Below, one piece after another: positions 26,246-35,393 of a stretch of 64,000 bases of DNA. Each line of letters starts with the position of its first letter. Position 1 is the first letter of the stretch. Source of the DNA: Gemella haemolysans (GTDB lineage Bacteria; Bacillota; Bacilli; Staphylococcales; Gemellaceae); NCBI RefSeq assembly GCF_028308085.1, contig NZ_JAQMFS010000027.1, positions 62,001-126,000 on the forward strand. The letters run 5' to 3'. A program made the position numbers and the translations under genes. The notes beneath the pieces are model-generated. The model made no database searches. It saw only the letters and a program-made list of their open reading frames with translations, and was not told the DNA's origin.

Positions 26246-26352
26246 TTTCATTTCCTTCTTTCTTTTTTTTTTATTATTAAAAACTAGACGAGACTGCTTA
26301 TCGGCAACCCCGTCTTTTCATTATTACCGATTATAAAAATCTATCTTTTATA

Positions 26353-27420
26353 TTAATGGAAAATTCCAAGTGAACCGATAATTTGTACAATTACGATCCA
26401 TACTGGAGTAAGGATAACTGCTCCTAATGTTCCAAGTAATGATGCATTAGATGCTAATACTGCATCTTTATCAAAGCTAATAGCATACGCAGCTGCTACT
26501 GTTGCTGGAGGTGTTGCCATCATAACTACGATTGTTCCTAAAGCTGTAATGTCAACTGGTAAAACGTGTGTTACAGCTAATACCGCTAAGATTACGATAT
26601 TAATAGCTGGAATAACGATAAGTTTAACAGCTGTGTAGTACCAAGTTGGTTTGTTTGATAGTGCATCTTTAAATGATACTGAACCTAGTGTAGCTCCGAT
26701 TGCTAACCATGCTAATGGAGATGCTAAGCTAGATAAGTATGTTAAAATTTGCTTGAATTGTGGTAACGTTTGGTCAAGTCGTAAGAATGCATATTCTTTA
26801 ACAACTGTTTGTCCATCTTTTACAGTTGATACTGCAACTTGCGGTAAACTTCCTTGGAATAACCAGATGAATAAACCTAGGAATGTTGCGATAACGATTG
26901 GATTTAAGAACATTGTCTTAACATTTTTCATCGTCATTTTTAATCCACTCATTTTAATATATCCATATGAGTATAAGAATATACGATATCCAATGTTAAA
27001 GATAGATGCGTAAAGTGTTCCAGTTGGACCATAAATAGCTGTTACTATTGGAATTCCGAAGAATGTTGTTGATCCAAAGATAGAAAGAACACGCATTGTA
27101 TCTTGTTGATCACCTTTAAATTGCATGAATAAAGGTTTACTAATAATAATTAAAACTATGTATACTAAAATACCCCAAATTAATACATTAAGACCTTGTT
27201 TTAAACTCTTTTCATTTATATCAACTAAGAACGAGTTAAATGCAAGGGCTGGTAATGAAACTGTAAGTACTACAGAAGTAAGTACTTTCCCGATTGAATC
27301 ATTAAATACACCCTTTTTACGTAAGAAGTATCCTAATAATATAATAGCTATACTTGAAATAATAGCGGTATTAATTTTTTGATTCGTCAATGTTTTAGTA
27401 AAAACATCTAAATAATTCAT
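26353..27420 (-). CDS. AEC-family transporter (auxin efflux carrier/malate permease type)
   Basis: Ten-span integral membrane carrier of 355 residues. Two five-span halves are visible, the first with LTVSLPALAFNSFL and FGIPIVTAIYGPTG, the second with LAWLAIGATLGSVSF and MATPPATVAAAYA. Bacterial members move malate, lactate or other small organic acids. Its position next to a D-2-hydroxyacid dehydrogenase and a CitA/DcuS-type sensor suggests an organic-acid substrate. AAAGGAG ribosome site. Confidence 0.9.
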   Translation of the reverse strand: MNYLDVFTKTLTNQKINTAIISSIAIILLGYFLRKKGVFNDSIGKVLTSVVLTVSLPALAFNSFLVDINEKSLKQGLNVLIWGILVYIVLIIISKPLFMQFKGDQQDTMRVLSIFGSTTFFGIPIVTAIYGPTGTLYASIFNIGYRIFLYSYGYIKMSGLKMTMKNVKTMFLNPIVIATFLGLFIWLFQGSLPQVAVSTVKDGQTVVKEYAFLRLDQTLPQFKQILTYLSSLASPLAWLAIGATLGSVSFKDALSNKPTWYYTAVKLIVIPAINIVILAVLAVTHVLPVDITALGTIVVMMATPPATVAAAYAISFDKDAVLASNASLLGTLGAVILTPVWIVIVQIIGSLGIFH

Positions 27421-27460
27421 AACTGTATAAACTCCTTTGAAAAATTATTTTAGTGTACTA

Positions 27461-27488
27461 ATACACTTCTAAGACTTTTTAAGTGTAT
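27461..27488 (-). promoter_or_regulatory. Inverted repeat at the AEC carrier promoter
   Basis: Arms ATACACTT (27461-27468) and AAGTGTAT (27481-27488) are two helical turns apart centre to centre, with TATAAT beside them on the minus strand. An overlapping AGTGTA/TACACT pair is at 27452-27467. This could be a site for the neighbouring response regulator; the pairing is an inference. Confidence 0.45.
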
Positions 27489-27545
27489 CATTATATAATA
27501 ATTTTTCCAACTTTTTTAAACTATTCAAAGTTATTTAATTAAAAT

Positions 27546-27613
27546 AAAAATAACTAGAAAAACCTAAAATAAGCTTTTTATAAAACTTAAATTAAATATT
27601 TCTAGTTATTTTT
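27546..27613 (-). terminator. Terminator after the response regulator
   Basis: AAAAATAACTAGAAA/TTTCTAGTTATTTTT arms around a ~38-nt loop that itself can pair. Confidence 0.5.
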
Positions 27614-27702
27614 TATATTCCATTATCATAGATAATGTTTATTTTTTTGTCTTTTCCCGCGGCTATTTTTACTAATATAATGTCCGCATCACATTGATAC
27701 AG

Positions 27703-28383
27703 TTATAACAATTTATCAATCTTACTATCAGATACTACCGTAAATACTGATACAGGTCTTCCTGATGTGTAGTACTCAGCATCTTCACTTAGAACATTGA
27801 TATTAACAAGATGATTTAAATATTTTCTAATTGTAATTCTTGAAATATCTAAAGCATCTGCTACTTGTTGTGTTGTAAATCCTGTTTCTTGTTCTTTGAT
27901 ATTTTCTAATACTTTTTTCAATGTTATTCTAGATAGACCTTTTGGCAAGCTGTCTTCCTCTTCCTCTACTCTTCCAGAATTTAAGTAATCGTCGATTAAG
28001 TCTTGATTAATTTTCTCTTTAGATAATAGTTTCATATAATCTTGAACTTTATCTATTGCTTGAGAAAATCTTTCATATGTGAATGGTTTTACTAGATAAT
28101 CTACTACCCCATTTGTTAACGCTGCTTCAACTGTTTGAACATCGTTTGCCGCTGTAATCATTATTATTGGATAACCTTTTAATTCCGGTAAAAATTCAAT
28201 ACCTTGTCCGTCTGCTAAATAGTTATCTAAAATTATTAAATCAGTATCAGAATTTGCTAGAAACTCTTTCGCTTCCTCTAATGTTGACACATGGTTTAGG
28301 TCATTAGATATTTCTTTTCTTTTAAAATATTCTTTGTGTATCATTGCTACCATTGGATCATCTTCAATTATTAGTATTTTCAA
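27703..28383 (-). CDS. CitB/DctR-family response regulator
   Basis: 226 residues. The receiver domain starts MKILIIEDDPMVAMIH and carries the phospho-acceptor Asp53 in ILDNYL; switch residues are seen in MITAAND and DYLVKPF. The C-terminal helix-turn-helix region includes TTQQVADALDISRITIRKYL, typical of regulators of citrate/malate/fumarate transport. The start codon is TTG, with GGAGGA eight bases upstream; no ATG fits the conserved N-terminus. It follows the kinase after 4 bp, so the pair is translationally coupled. Confidence 0.93.
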   Translation of the reverse strand: MKILIIEDDPMVAMIHKEYFKRKEISNDLNHVSTLEEAKEFLANSDTDLIILDNYLADGQGIEFLPELKGYPIIMITAANDVQTVEAALTNGVVDYLVKPFTYERFSQAIDKVQDYMKLLSKEKINQDLIDDYLNSGRVEEEEDSLPKGLSRITLKKVLENIKEQETGFTTQQVADALDISRITIRKYLNHLVNINVLSEDAEYYTSGRPVSVFTVVSDSKIDKLL

Positions 28384-28387
28384 TTTT

Positions 28388-30001
28388 TTATTCCTCCTCG
28401 ATTGATAATTCTATTGTAAATGTCGTTTTTCCTACTTCACTTTCCACGTCTATTAGTCCGTTATATTTTTTAACGATAGTATCAACGGCATTTAATCCAT
28501 ATCCTCTATTTTCTCCTTTAGTCGAATATCCTCTTTCAAATACATTCTCCAATTTATCCTTGCTAATACCACAACCATTATCATACACTTTACAAAGTAA
28601 TATATTTTCTTCGGTATTTAAGTATAGGTAAACTATAATTTTCCCATCATTTTCACCTGACATTGATTCCATCGAATTATCAATTAGCACTCCTAGTATA
28701 ATTAGTAATTCATTATATAACTCATCTAATCCTTCTTTATTTAAAAGCATTGAATCTGAATCTATTAATAGTGATATACCTTTTTGTTTTGCTTCTCTGA
28801 CTTTCGCCAGTAGGAATCCTGCTATAGATGGAACTTTAATAGTTTCTGAAATATAACCTATTTTTTCGTGATAATCATCTTTTAAATATGCTATATATTT
28901 CTCAACTTCATCGTAAGATTTCATCTCTATTAAGCCATGGAGTACATGAAGTTTATTCATGAAATGATGACTCTGTTCACGAAGACTATCATTATATTTC
29001 TCAGTACCACTTAGCTCTGTGATTAATTTTTTCATTTCACTTTGGTCACGTAGAGTAATAACAGCACCATATAATTTATCATTTTGATAAATTGCATTTC
29101 TATTAACTAATACTTCTATATGGTTTAATACTATCAACTCATCACGACTGCTAACTTTGTCTTCTATTATAGATTTAAAGAATATTTGATAAAGTTCATC
29201 AGGAATAATTTCACCTTTTTTAACTTTTGAATACCCTGCTTTATCTAATAACTGATTAGCACTACTATTTTTCACAATTATTTTTTTATTTATATCAATC
29301 CCTATTATAGCTTCAGAAACATGATCTGATATTAGATTTTTTTCAATATAATTATATGCAATTTCTTCAGGTTCATAGTTTAGTAACACGCGCTTCAATC
29401 GTCTACTATACATTATGGCCATAATTATCGCAAACACTATACCTATCATTAATGAAAATAGAATTTTTTCTTGTGAATGTGCGATTTGTTTCTCTACTGT
29501 TTTCTTCGTATAACCAACACATACAACACCGACATTTTTACCATCTTCATCTTTAATAGCTGTAAAAAATCTTAATCCTTCCCCTAAATGACCAGATTGT
29601 TTACTATAGTGATCTCCAGCTGTAAATGTTAAACTGACATCTTCTATATTAGAAAACTTTTCACCTATAAACTGTTCCTTTGGATGACTATACCTTGTAA
29701 AAGTCTCGTCCATGATAACAACGAAGTCTGTTCCTGTTTCTTCCATTACCCTATTTGCAAATTTTTGAATCGCTAATGTTTTTCTATGATGTATAATATC
29801 GTCTTTTACCCGATAATCACTAGCTACTACTTTCGCAGTTGAATATATCTTTTGACGAATAATTTCATTTTCTCGTTGTTTTATATATTCTCTTACAAAA
29901 AAAGAAGTTACCAATAGGGATATGACTACCAAACTCGTCATTACTAACATTAACCTAGTTAATGTTCGTTGTTTTTTTTTCAAGTTTTTATCACTCCTCA
30001 T
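28388..30001 (-). CDS. CitA/DcuS-family sensor histidine kinase
   Basis: 537 residues. Span 1 is at about 16-36, an extracellular sCache/PAS sensor at about 37-175 (with FVVIMDETFTRYSHP and VGVVCVGYTKKTVEKQ), and span 2 at about 178-198. A cytoplasmic PAS domain (IGIDINKKIIVKNSSANQL) follows, then a phosphorylated helix SHHFMNKLHVLHGLIE (His345). The ATPase domain has DNSMESM, NGCGISKD and ENRGYGL. The family senses extracellular C4-dicarboxylates, citrate or related acids. It likely governs the adjacent AEC carrier and/or the divergent permease. Confidence 0.94.
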   Translation of the reverse strand: MRSDKNLKKKQRTLTRLMLVMTSLVVISLLVTSFFVREYIKQRENEIIRQKIYSTAKVVASDYRVKDDIIHHRKTLAIQKFANRVMEETGTDFVVIMDETFTRYSHPKEQFIGEKFSNIEDVSLTFTAGDHYSKQSGHLGEGLRFFTAIKDEDGKNVGVVCVGYTKKTVEKQIAHSQEKILFSLMIGIVFAIIMAIMYSRRLKRVLLNYEPEEIAYNYIEKNLISDHVSEAIIGIDINKKIIVKNSSANQLLDKAGYSKVKKGEIIPDELYQIFFKSIIEDKVSSRDELIVLNHIEVLVNRNAIYQNDKLYGAVITLRDQSEMKKLITELSGTEKYNDSLREQSHHFMNKLHVLHGLIEMKSYDEVEKYIAYLKDDYHEKIGYISETIKVPSIAGFLLAKVREAKQKGISLLIDSDSMLLNKEGLDELYNELLIILGVLIDNSMESMSGENDGKIIVYLYLNTEENILLCKVYDNGCGISKDKLENVFERGYSTKGENRGYGLNAVDTIVKKYNGLIDVESEVGKTTFTIELSIEEE

Positions 30002-30360
30002 ATATTTTTAAAACTTTCTCTTGACATTATTAATTATAAGGTAAAATGCCTATATTTTCAAGCAAACACTACTCTTTTAAACCTTAGTTATACTTTAAAA
30101 TATCAATATTATGAAAATATCTTTTAATAATGTAAATTTTCATTTTTATTTTACATAATTTATTTTTTATAACATTTTTATCTCACTACGAAATCAATAT
30201 ATTTATTGATCTCATATAATATATTTAATAATTTACTATATAAAAAAATTTTAATCTAATTTATATTATTTTTACTTGAATAATTATGTATACTATGCTA
30301 GTATTTTAGTAATGCGAATTTTGCAGTAATTAGAAAAATTATATTATTAGGAGGTTCTTA
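30002..30360. other. Divergent promoter region between kinase and permease
   Basis: Extremely AT-rich. On the plus strand TTGAAT (30276-30281) and TAGTAT (30299-30304) are 17 bp apart and could drive the permease. The kinase promoter on the other strand is not clear. I see no conserved RNA element. Confidence 0.5.
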
Positions 30361-31764
30361 ATGGAGAAGGACGCAAAAAAGATATTTTGGTACACTCTAG
30401 CCTTCATGGCATTCTCTACGGTTTGGGCGTTCGGGAATGTTGTTAACGGATACTCTGAATTCGGCGGATTAAAATCTATAGTTTCTTGGATTTTAATTTT
30501 TGTTATATACTTTATTCCGTATTCATTAATCGTTGGTGAGCTAGGTTCTACTTTTAAAGATGCAGGTGGAGGTGTTAGTTCTTGGATAAGTTCTACACAT
30601 GGTAAATTACTTGCTTACTATACTGGATGGACAATGTGGGTAGTACACATGCCTTACATTTCACAAAAACCATCTCGTATTATCGCAGCATTTAGCTGGA
30701 CAGTATTCCGTGATAATCGTATTAGTAAAATGAATATCACATATTTACAAATTGCTTCACTAGTAATTTTCTTAATTGCTTTATTCTTAGCAGCTCGTGG
30801 AGTTAACTTAATTAAGAAAATGGCTATGTTAGCTGGATCTTCAATGTTTATTATGTCATTATTATTCGTTGTTATGGCTATCACAGCACCATCAATTACT
30901 GGAGCAAAAACATTTAAAATCGATTGGTCATTAGATACATTCATGCCAACATTTGATATTAAATACCTTACTTCGATTGCCATATTAGTCTTTGCAGTTG
31001 GTGGTTGTGAGAAGATTTCACCTTATGTTAATAAGATGAAAAACCCTTCTAAAGACTTCCCACGTGGAATGATCGCCTTAGTTGTTATGGTTTGTACAAC
31101 AGCTATCTTAGGTACATTTGCCCTTGCGTTAATGTTTGATACAAATAATATCCCTAAAGACTTACTTACTAACGGAACTTACTATGCTTTCCAAACTTTA
31201 GGTAATTATTACGGTGTTGGTAACTTATTCTTAGTTATCTATGCAATAGTTGATTTAATCGGACAAATTTCTGTTGTTATTATCTCAATCGATGCACCAC
31301 TTCGTATGTTATTAAGTAGTGCAGACGAGAAATATATTCCTAAGAAATTATTAGTTAAGAACGAAAATGATGTTTATGTAAATGGTCTAAAACTTGTAGG
31401 AGTTATCGTTTCTATCTTACTAATTATCCCTATGTTCGGAATTAAAGAAGTTAATGATTTATTCAGATGGTTGGTTAAACTTAATGCTGTTACTATGCCA
31501 TTACGTTACCTATGGGTATTTGCCGCATATATCTTCTTGAAAAAATCAGCTGAAAAATTCCAATCTGAATACAAATTTGTTAAGAATAAATTTGTAGGTA
31601 TGGGACTTGGGGCTTGGTGTTTCTTCTTAACTGCTTTTGCTTGTATTTCAGGTATGTATACACCAGAAAGTACATTCCAAACAGTTATGAACATTGCAAC
31701 TCCAATCGTTCTACTTTCATTAGGATTAATCATGCCTTACTTAGCAAGAAAAAATAACAAATAA
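30361..31764 (+). CDS. APC-superfamily amino-acid permease
   Basis: 467-residue, about 12-span permease. The N-terminal span FAFSTVWAFGNVVNGYSEF-like sequence (residues 14-34), a GELGSTFKDAGGGVSSWIS loop and the VGGCEKISPYVNKMKNPSK segment place it near the glutamate/GABA antiporter-like and YjeM-like branch of the APC family. The substrate cannot be read from the sequence. AGGAGG ribosome site 7 bases ahead of the ATG. Divergent from the two-component genes, so it may be a target. Confidence 0.88.
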   Translation: MEKDAKKIFWYTLAFMAFSTVWAFGNVVNGYSEFGGLKSIVSWILIFVIYFIPYSLIVGELGSTFKDAGGGVSSWISSTHGKLLAYYTGWTMWVVHMPYISQKPSRIIAAFSWTVFRDNRISKMNITYLQIASLVIFLIALFLAARGVNLIKKMAMLAGSSMFIMSLLFVVMAITAPSITGAKTFKIDWSLDTFMPTFDIKYLTSIAILVFAVGGCEKISPYVNKMKNPSKDFPRGMIALVVMVCTTAILGTFALALMFDTNNIPKDLLTNGTYYAFQTLGNYYGVGNLFLVIYAIVDLIGQISVVIISIDAPLRMLLSSADEKYIPKKLLVKNENDVYVNGLKLVGVIVSILLIIPMFGIKEVNDLFRWLVKLNAVTMPLRYLWVFAAYIFLKKSAEKFQSEYKFVKNKFVGMGLGAWCFFLTAFACISGMYTPESTFQTVMNIATPIVLLSLGLIMPYLARKNNK

Positions 31765-31774
31765 TATCTATTAA

Positions 31775-31816
31775 ATAAGAAGTAACTTGAAACATTAGTT
31801 ACTTCTTATTTTTTAT
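31775..31816 (+). terminator. Terminator of the permease gene
   Basis: AAGAAGTAACT/AGTTACTTCTT hairpin followed by ATTTTTTATT. Confidence 0.8.
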
Positions 31817-31890
31817 TCTCTTTTTCTCTAATATAATGTGAAATTTATAATTTTTATAGTTATTTTTAGATTATATTTCCCCTCCAATTC

Positions 31891-31919
31891 TTGATTTTCT
31901 TTAAAAAACTTTTTATAAT
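31891..31919 (+). promoter_or_regulatory. Promoter of paralogue 4
   Basis: TTGATT (31891-31896), 17-bp spacer, TATAAT (31914-31919). Not closely related to the promoters of paralogues 1-3. Confidence 0.6.
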
Positions 31920-31950
31920 ATTAATTATAAGATAACAAGGAGAAATGTTT

Positions 31951-34185
31951 ATGAATAAAAATAATAATAATTCGCCAACTAACAACAATAATCAAAATGA
32001 TAATTATGAAAATTATAATCAAAATAGTGAACAAAATTATAATGAATATTATCAAAATAATAACCAATATTATAATCAAAATTCAAATCAATACTTTGAA
32101 CAAGATCCTAATCTAGGAAACTATAATCAACAGTACAATAATTATAATCAAGAATATAACAACTACAACCAAAATTATTATAATAACCAAAATTATAACA
32201 ACTATAATCAAGATTATAGTCAATATAATTCTCAAGGTAATTTTGGACAAGAACAATATTCAAATGATTATAACTACAACACTCAAAATACAAATCAGTA
32301 TTATAATAATTATCAACAAGATAATTCTCAGAACTTCGGTTATTCTGAACAAAGTAATACACAAAATAACTACAATCAAAACTATCAACAAGATACTTTT
32401 AATTATACTCAACAAAATACTAATGCGCAAACTAACTATGAGCAAGATTATCAAGTGAATAATAATCAGAACCTTAACTATTCAGACCAAGATAAAACAC
32501 AAGTAAACTATAATCAAGGTTATCAACAAAATAATACTACAAGTTCTTATGGTAGTTACAATCAAGCGTCTGCTTCAAATGAACAAAAAGCTGTTGAAAA
32601 TTATAATGTAAATCAAACAAGATCAAATAATACTGATTCGCAAGTAAATACTCAAACTTATAGTTCTACTCAACAAGATTATTCAGGAAATTATCAACAA
32701 AATTCTTATCAAAATCAAAACATTCAAAATAGAGAGAATATCCCTCCTATTCCTCCAGTTATGAATCCAAAGAATTTAAACAATTCTCCTAAACAACCCA
32801 AGAAAAAATCAAAAAGGAAATTAGTCGTAACCATCTCATCTGTACTAGCTTTACTATTACTTGCTGGTGGTGGATATTATTTTTACTCTAAACATTCTAA
32901 ACCAAAAGTAGTAAACGAGAATGAAATATATGGAACAATTATTCAAAAATATAAAGATGCTATTAACAATCCTGACAATGCAGATAGCTCTATTAATGTT
33001 GAAGCATTAAAAGCTGCTCTTAAAGAGAAGAAAAATGATGATTATATTAAATATGTTTTCTACGATATCGATGGTAATGGTAGAAAAGAACTTATTATCT
33101 CTAGAAATGATAAACCTAATAATCCATTCGATATTTATACATTTGATAAAAAACATAAAGTTATAAGATTATTTAATCCTGAGACTATCGACAGTGCTAT
33201 TCTTAATAAACTTGGTGTTGATGGTTCTAATAACAACTCTGGTTCAGCAGTATTTAAAGATAAAACTATAAGAATTAGAAAATTTGATAAAGATACAGGA
33301 GAATATAATTTCTTAAAATTCTCTAAAGATAGAGATAAATTAGAAAAAACAAATGTCATTACTTTCACTGGTCTAGATACTGATGACAGTAAATACAAAG
33401 ACATTACAAATAATAAAGAATACAATTCTAAGAAAGAATTTAATGATGCTTTCCCTATTTCCGAAGTGATGAAATTTGATAATGAAAATTGGCAATCAGT
33501 GAAAAAATTCGGAGAAAGTTCTTCTAACGATAACAATGATAAAAAAGAAGAGAAAAAAGACAATAATCAACGTAAGAAACCTGATAACTACGAAACTGCT
33601 TATGCTAGTGTACTAAAAAATTATAAAGATGCTATAAGTAGCGGTAAAAATGATGCTAAAGATGTTAATACAGTAGCTATCACTAATTATAAAGTTTTTG
33701 GTGAAAAACAAGTTGGTAATAGCTTCCTAAACTACGGATTCTTCGACATAAATGGTGACGGAATTGATGAACTATTGCTATTCACTGAAGATAGTAAGGA
33801 TAAACCAAATGAGTATAGTCCAATGGATGTCTATACTCTAGACAAAGATAATAAAGTAGTACGTATTACACCTGAAAGAGTGAATGGAGAACGAATAACA
33901 CTTTCAATAACTAAGGATAAAATTTTCCAAGTATATGGTTCAGGTGGTGCAAAAGTCCATGGATATACATTCTATAAACTAAACAATGATGGTTTAGCTC
34001 TTGAAAAAATAGATGCTTTTGATTTCGATGCTGAAACTAATTCAAAAGTTTATAAGAGATCATATCCTTCTGGTAAAAACGAAGAAATCCCAGTAAATGA
34101 TTTTAGAGATAAAATGGTAAATCCTAATAATAACATGAAATTTGATTTCGGAAAACGTAAGAGTATTTTCGATTACAAAGGATAA
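31951..34185 (+). CDS. Asn/Gln/Tyr-rich single-pass membrane protein, paralogue 4 (double outer domain)
   Basis: Largest member, 744 residues from the ATG at 31951 (AAGGAG eight bases upstream; an in-frame ATG at 31945 is only two bases from it). The low-complexity Asn/Gln/Tyr region spans about 1-260. A proline-rich linker (IPPIPPVMNP) follows, then KKKSKRK near residue 284 and the span LVVTISSVLALLLLAGGG. Outside are two copies of the Ca-loop-like domain: YDIDGNGRKELII and FDINGDGIDELLL, each preceded by a Y/T-x(3)-KYKDAI-type helix. It lacks the C-terminal domain of paralogues 1-3. Function unknown. Confidence 0.85.
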   Translation: MNKNNNNSPTNNNNQNDNYENYNQNSEQNYNEYYQNNNQYYNQNSNQYFEQDPNLGNYNQQYNNYNQEYNNYNQNYYNNQNYNNYNQDYSQYNSQGNFGQEQYSNDYNYNTQNTNQYYNNYQQDNSQNFGYSEQSNTQNNYNQNYQQDTFNYTQQNTNAQTNYEQDYQVNNNQNLNYSDQDKTQVNYNQGYQQNNTTSSYGSYNQASASNEQKAVENYNVNQTRSNNTDSQVNTQTYSSTQQDYSGNYQQNSYQNQNIQNRENIPPIPPVMNPKNLNNSPKQPKKKSKRKLVVTISSVLALLLLAGGGYYFYSKHSKPKVVNENEIYGTIIQKYKDAINNPDNADSSINVEALKAALKEKKNDDYIKYVFYDIDGNGRKELIISRNDKPNNPFDIYTFDKKHKVIRLFNPETIDSAILNKLGVDGSNNNSGSAVFKDKTIRIRKFDKDTGEYNFLKFSKDRDKLEKTNVITFTGLDTDDSKYKDITNNKEYNSKKEFNDAFPISEVMKFDNENWQSVKKFGESSSNDNNDKKEEKKDNNQRKKPDNYETAYASVLKNYKDAISSGKNDAKDVNTVAITNYKVFGEKQVGNSFLNYGFFDINGDGIDELLLFTEDSKDKPNEYSPMDVYTLDKDNKVVRITPERVNGERITLSITKDKIFQVYGSGGAKVHGYTFYKLNNDGLALEKIDAFDFDAETNSKVYKRSYPSGKNEEIPVNDFRDKMVNPNNNMKFDFGKRKSIFDYKG

Positions 34186-34212
34186 AATATAAAGGGGATA
34201 ACAAAAAAAAAC

Positions 34213-34368
34213 TAAAATTTAACAAAATTCATAGGATAACTCATAGACGCAGTGGTTTATTGATATCTAAATTCACTTTATAAAAGCTTTTTAGATATCT
34301 AATAAACTGTACGGGAGTAACTCTAAAAAATCGATTTCTCAGAAATCTCAATTTTTGAGTCACTTCCT
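34213..34368 (-). repeat. Composite palindromic repeat, copy C
   Basis: Opposite orientation to copies A, B and D. On the minus strand it matches copy B over nearly its whole length, including the tail CTATGAGTTATC and TTTGTTAAATTTTA. It lies between the convergent ends of paralogue 4 and trxB. Confidence 0.87.
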
Positions 34369-34410
34369 TTTACTTAAGGTAAGTTGTAAATTATAGTGCT
34401 GAAATTAAAT

Positions 34411-34447
34411 AAAAGAAGAGGGGCTCTAAGTTGAACCTCTCTTCTTT
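34411..34447 (-). terminator. Terminator of the hprK-lgt-trxB group
   Basis: AAAGAAGAGGGGCTC/GAACCTCTCTTCTTT hairpin followed by TTTTATTT on the minus strand, directly after trxB. Confidence 0.75.
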
Positions 34448-34452
34448 AGCTA

Positions 34453-35376
34453 TTATTCTAAACCTTCTACATAGCTATACGCGCTTTGAGCTGCAATAGC
34501 ACCATCAGAAGCTGCTGTGATTACTTGGCGAATTTCTTTTACTCGAACATCACCAGCTGCAAAGATTCCTGGTACTGCTGATTCTAATCTTTCGTTAGTT
34601 GGAATATAACCAGCTTCATCAGTAATTCCTAAATCTCTGAAGTCTTGTGTTTGTGGTAACATACCAACATAGATAAACACACCATCAGCTGGAATTGAAC
34701 TTTCTTCTCCAGTTTTTACATTTCTGATTTCAATTGATGAAACTTTTCTTTCACCTTTGATTTCATATGCTACACTATCCCATACAAATTCGATATTTTC
34801 TTTAGCAAATGCTCTATCTTGAAGAATTTTTTGTGCACGTAATTCATCACGTCTGTGAACTATCGTAACTTTTGCCGCTAAATTAGAAAGATATAAAGCT
34901 TCTTCTACCGCTGAATCCCCTCCACCGATAACTACTACTTCTTTGTTTCTAAAGAATGCACCGTCACATACCGCGCAGTAACTTACACCTTTTCCTGAGA
35001 ACTGTTCTTCACCAGGAACATCAAGATTTCTATGCTCTGAACCTGTCGCAATAATTATTGATTTAGCAACATATTCTTTTTCTCCTGCAACAACATATTT
35101 AAGTCCGTCTTTTTCACCAACTTTTGTAATATTACCAAAAGCAAATTCTGTTCCGAATTTTTTAGAGTGTTCGAACATTTTTTCTGATAGTTCAGGACCT
35201 GTTACCATTTCATATCCTGTGTAGTTTTCAATTTCTTCTGTTGAAAGCATTTGACCACCTGGATATTTTCTTTCTAACATCAACACTGACATATTCGCAC
35301 GTGATGCGTAGATTGAAGCTGTCATACCTGCTGGACCTGCTCCAACGATAATTAAGTCATAAATTTTTTCTGACAT
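34453..35376 (-). CDS. trxB: Thioredoxin-disulfide reductase
   Basis: NADPH- and FAD-dependent reduction of thioredoxin. FAD motif VGAGPAGMTASIYASRA, redox-active CAVCDGAFF, NADPH motif VVIGGGDSAVEEA, and the C-terminal GIFAAGDVR. Full length (307 residues). The start is set at the ATG at 35376, five bases after AAGGTGG; an upstream in-frame GTG overlaps that site. Last gene of an operon with lgt and hprK. Confidence 0.96.
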   Translation of the reverse strand: MSEKIYDLIIVGAGPAGMTASIYASRANMSVLMLERKYPGGQMLSTEEIENYTGYEMVTGPELSEKMFEHSKKFGTEFAFGNITKVGEKDGLKYVVAGEKEYVAKSIIIATGSEHRNLDVPGEEQFSGKGVSYCAVCDGAFFRNKEVVVIGGGDSAVEEALYLSNLAAKVTIVHRRDELRAQKILQDRAFAKENIEFVWDSVAYEIKGERKVSSIEIRNVKTGEESSIPADGVFIYVGMLPQTQDFRDLGITDEAGYIPTNERLESAVPGIFAAGDVRVKEIRQVITAASDGAIAAQSAYSYVEGLE

Positions 35377-35393
35377 ATTTTCCACCTTCTTTT

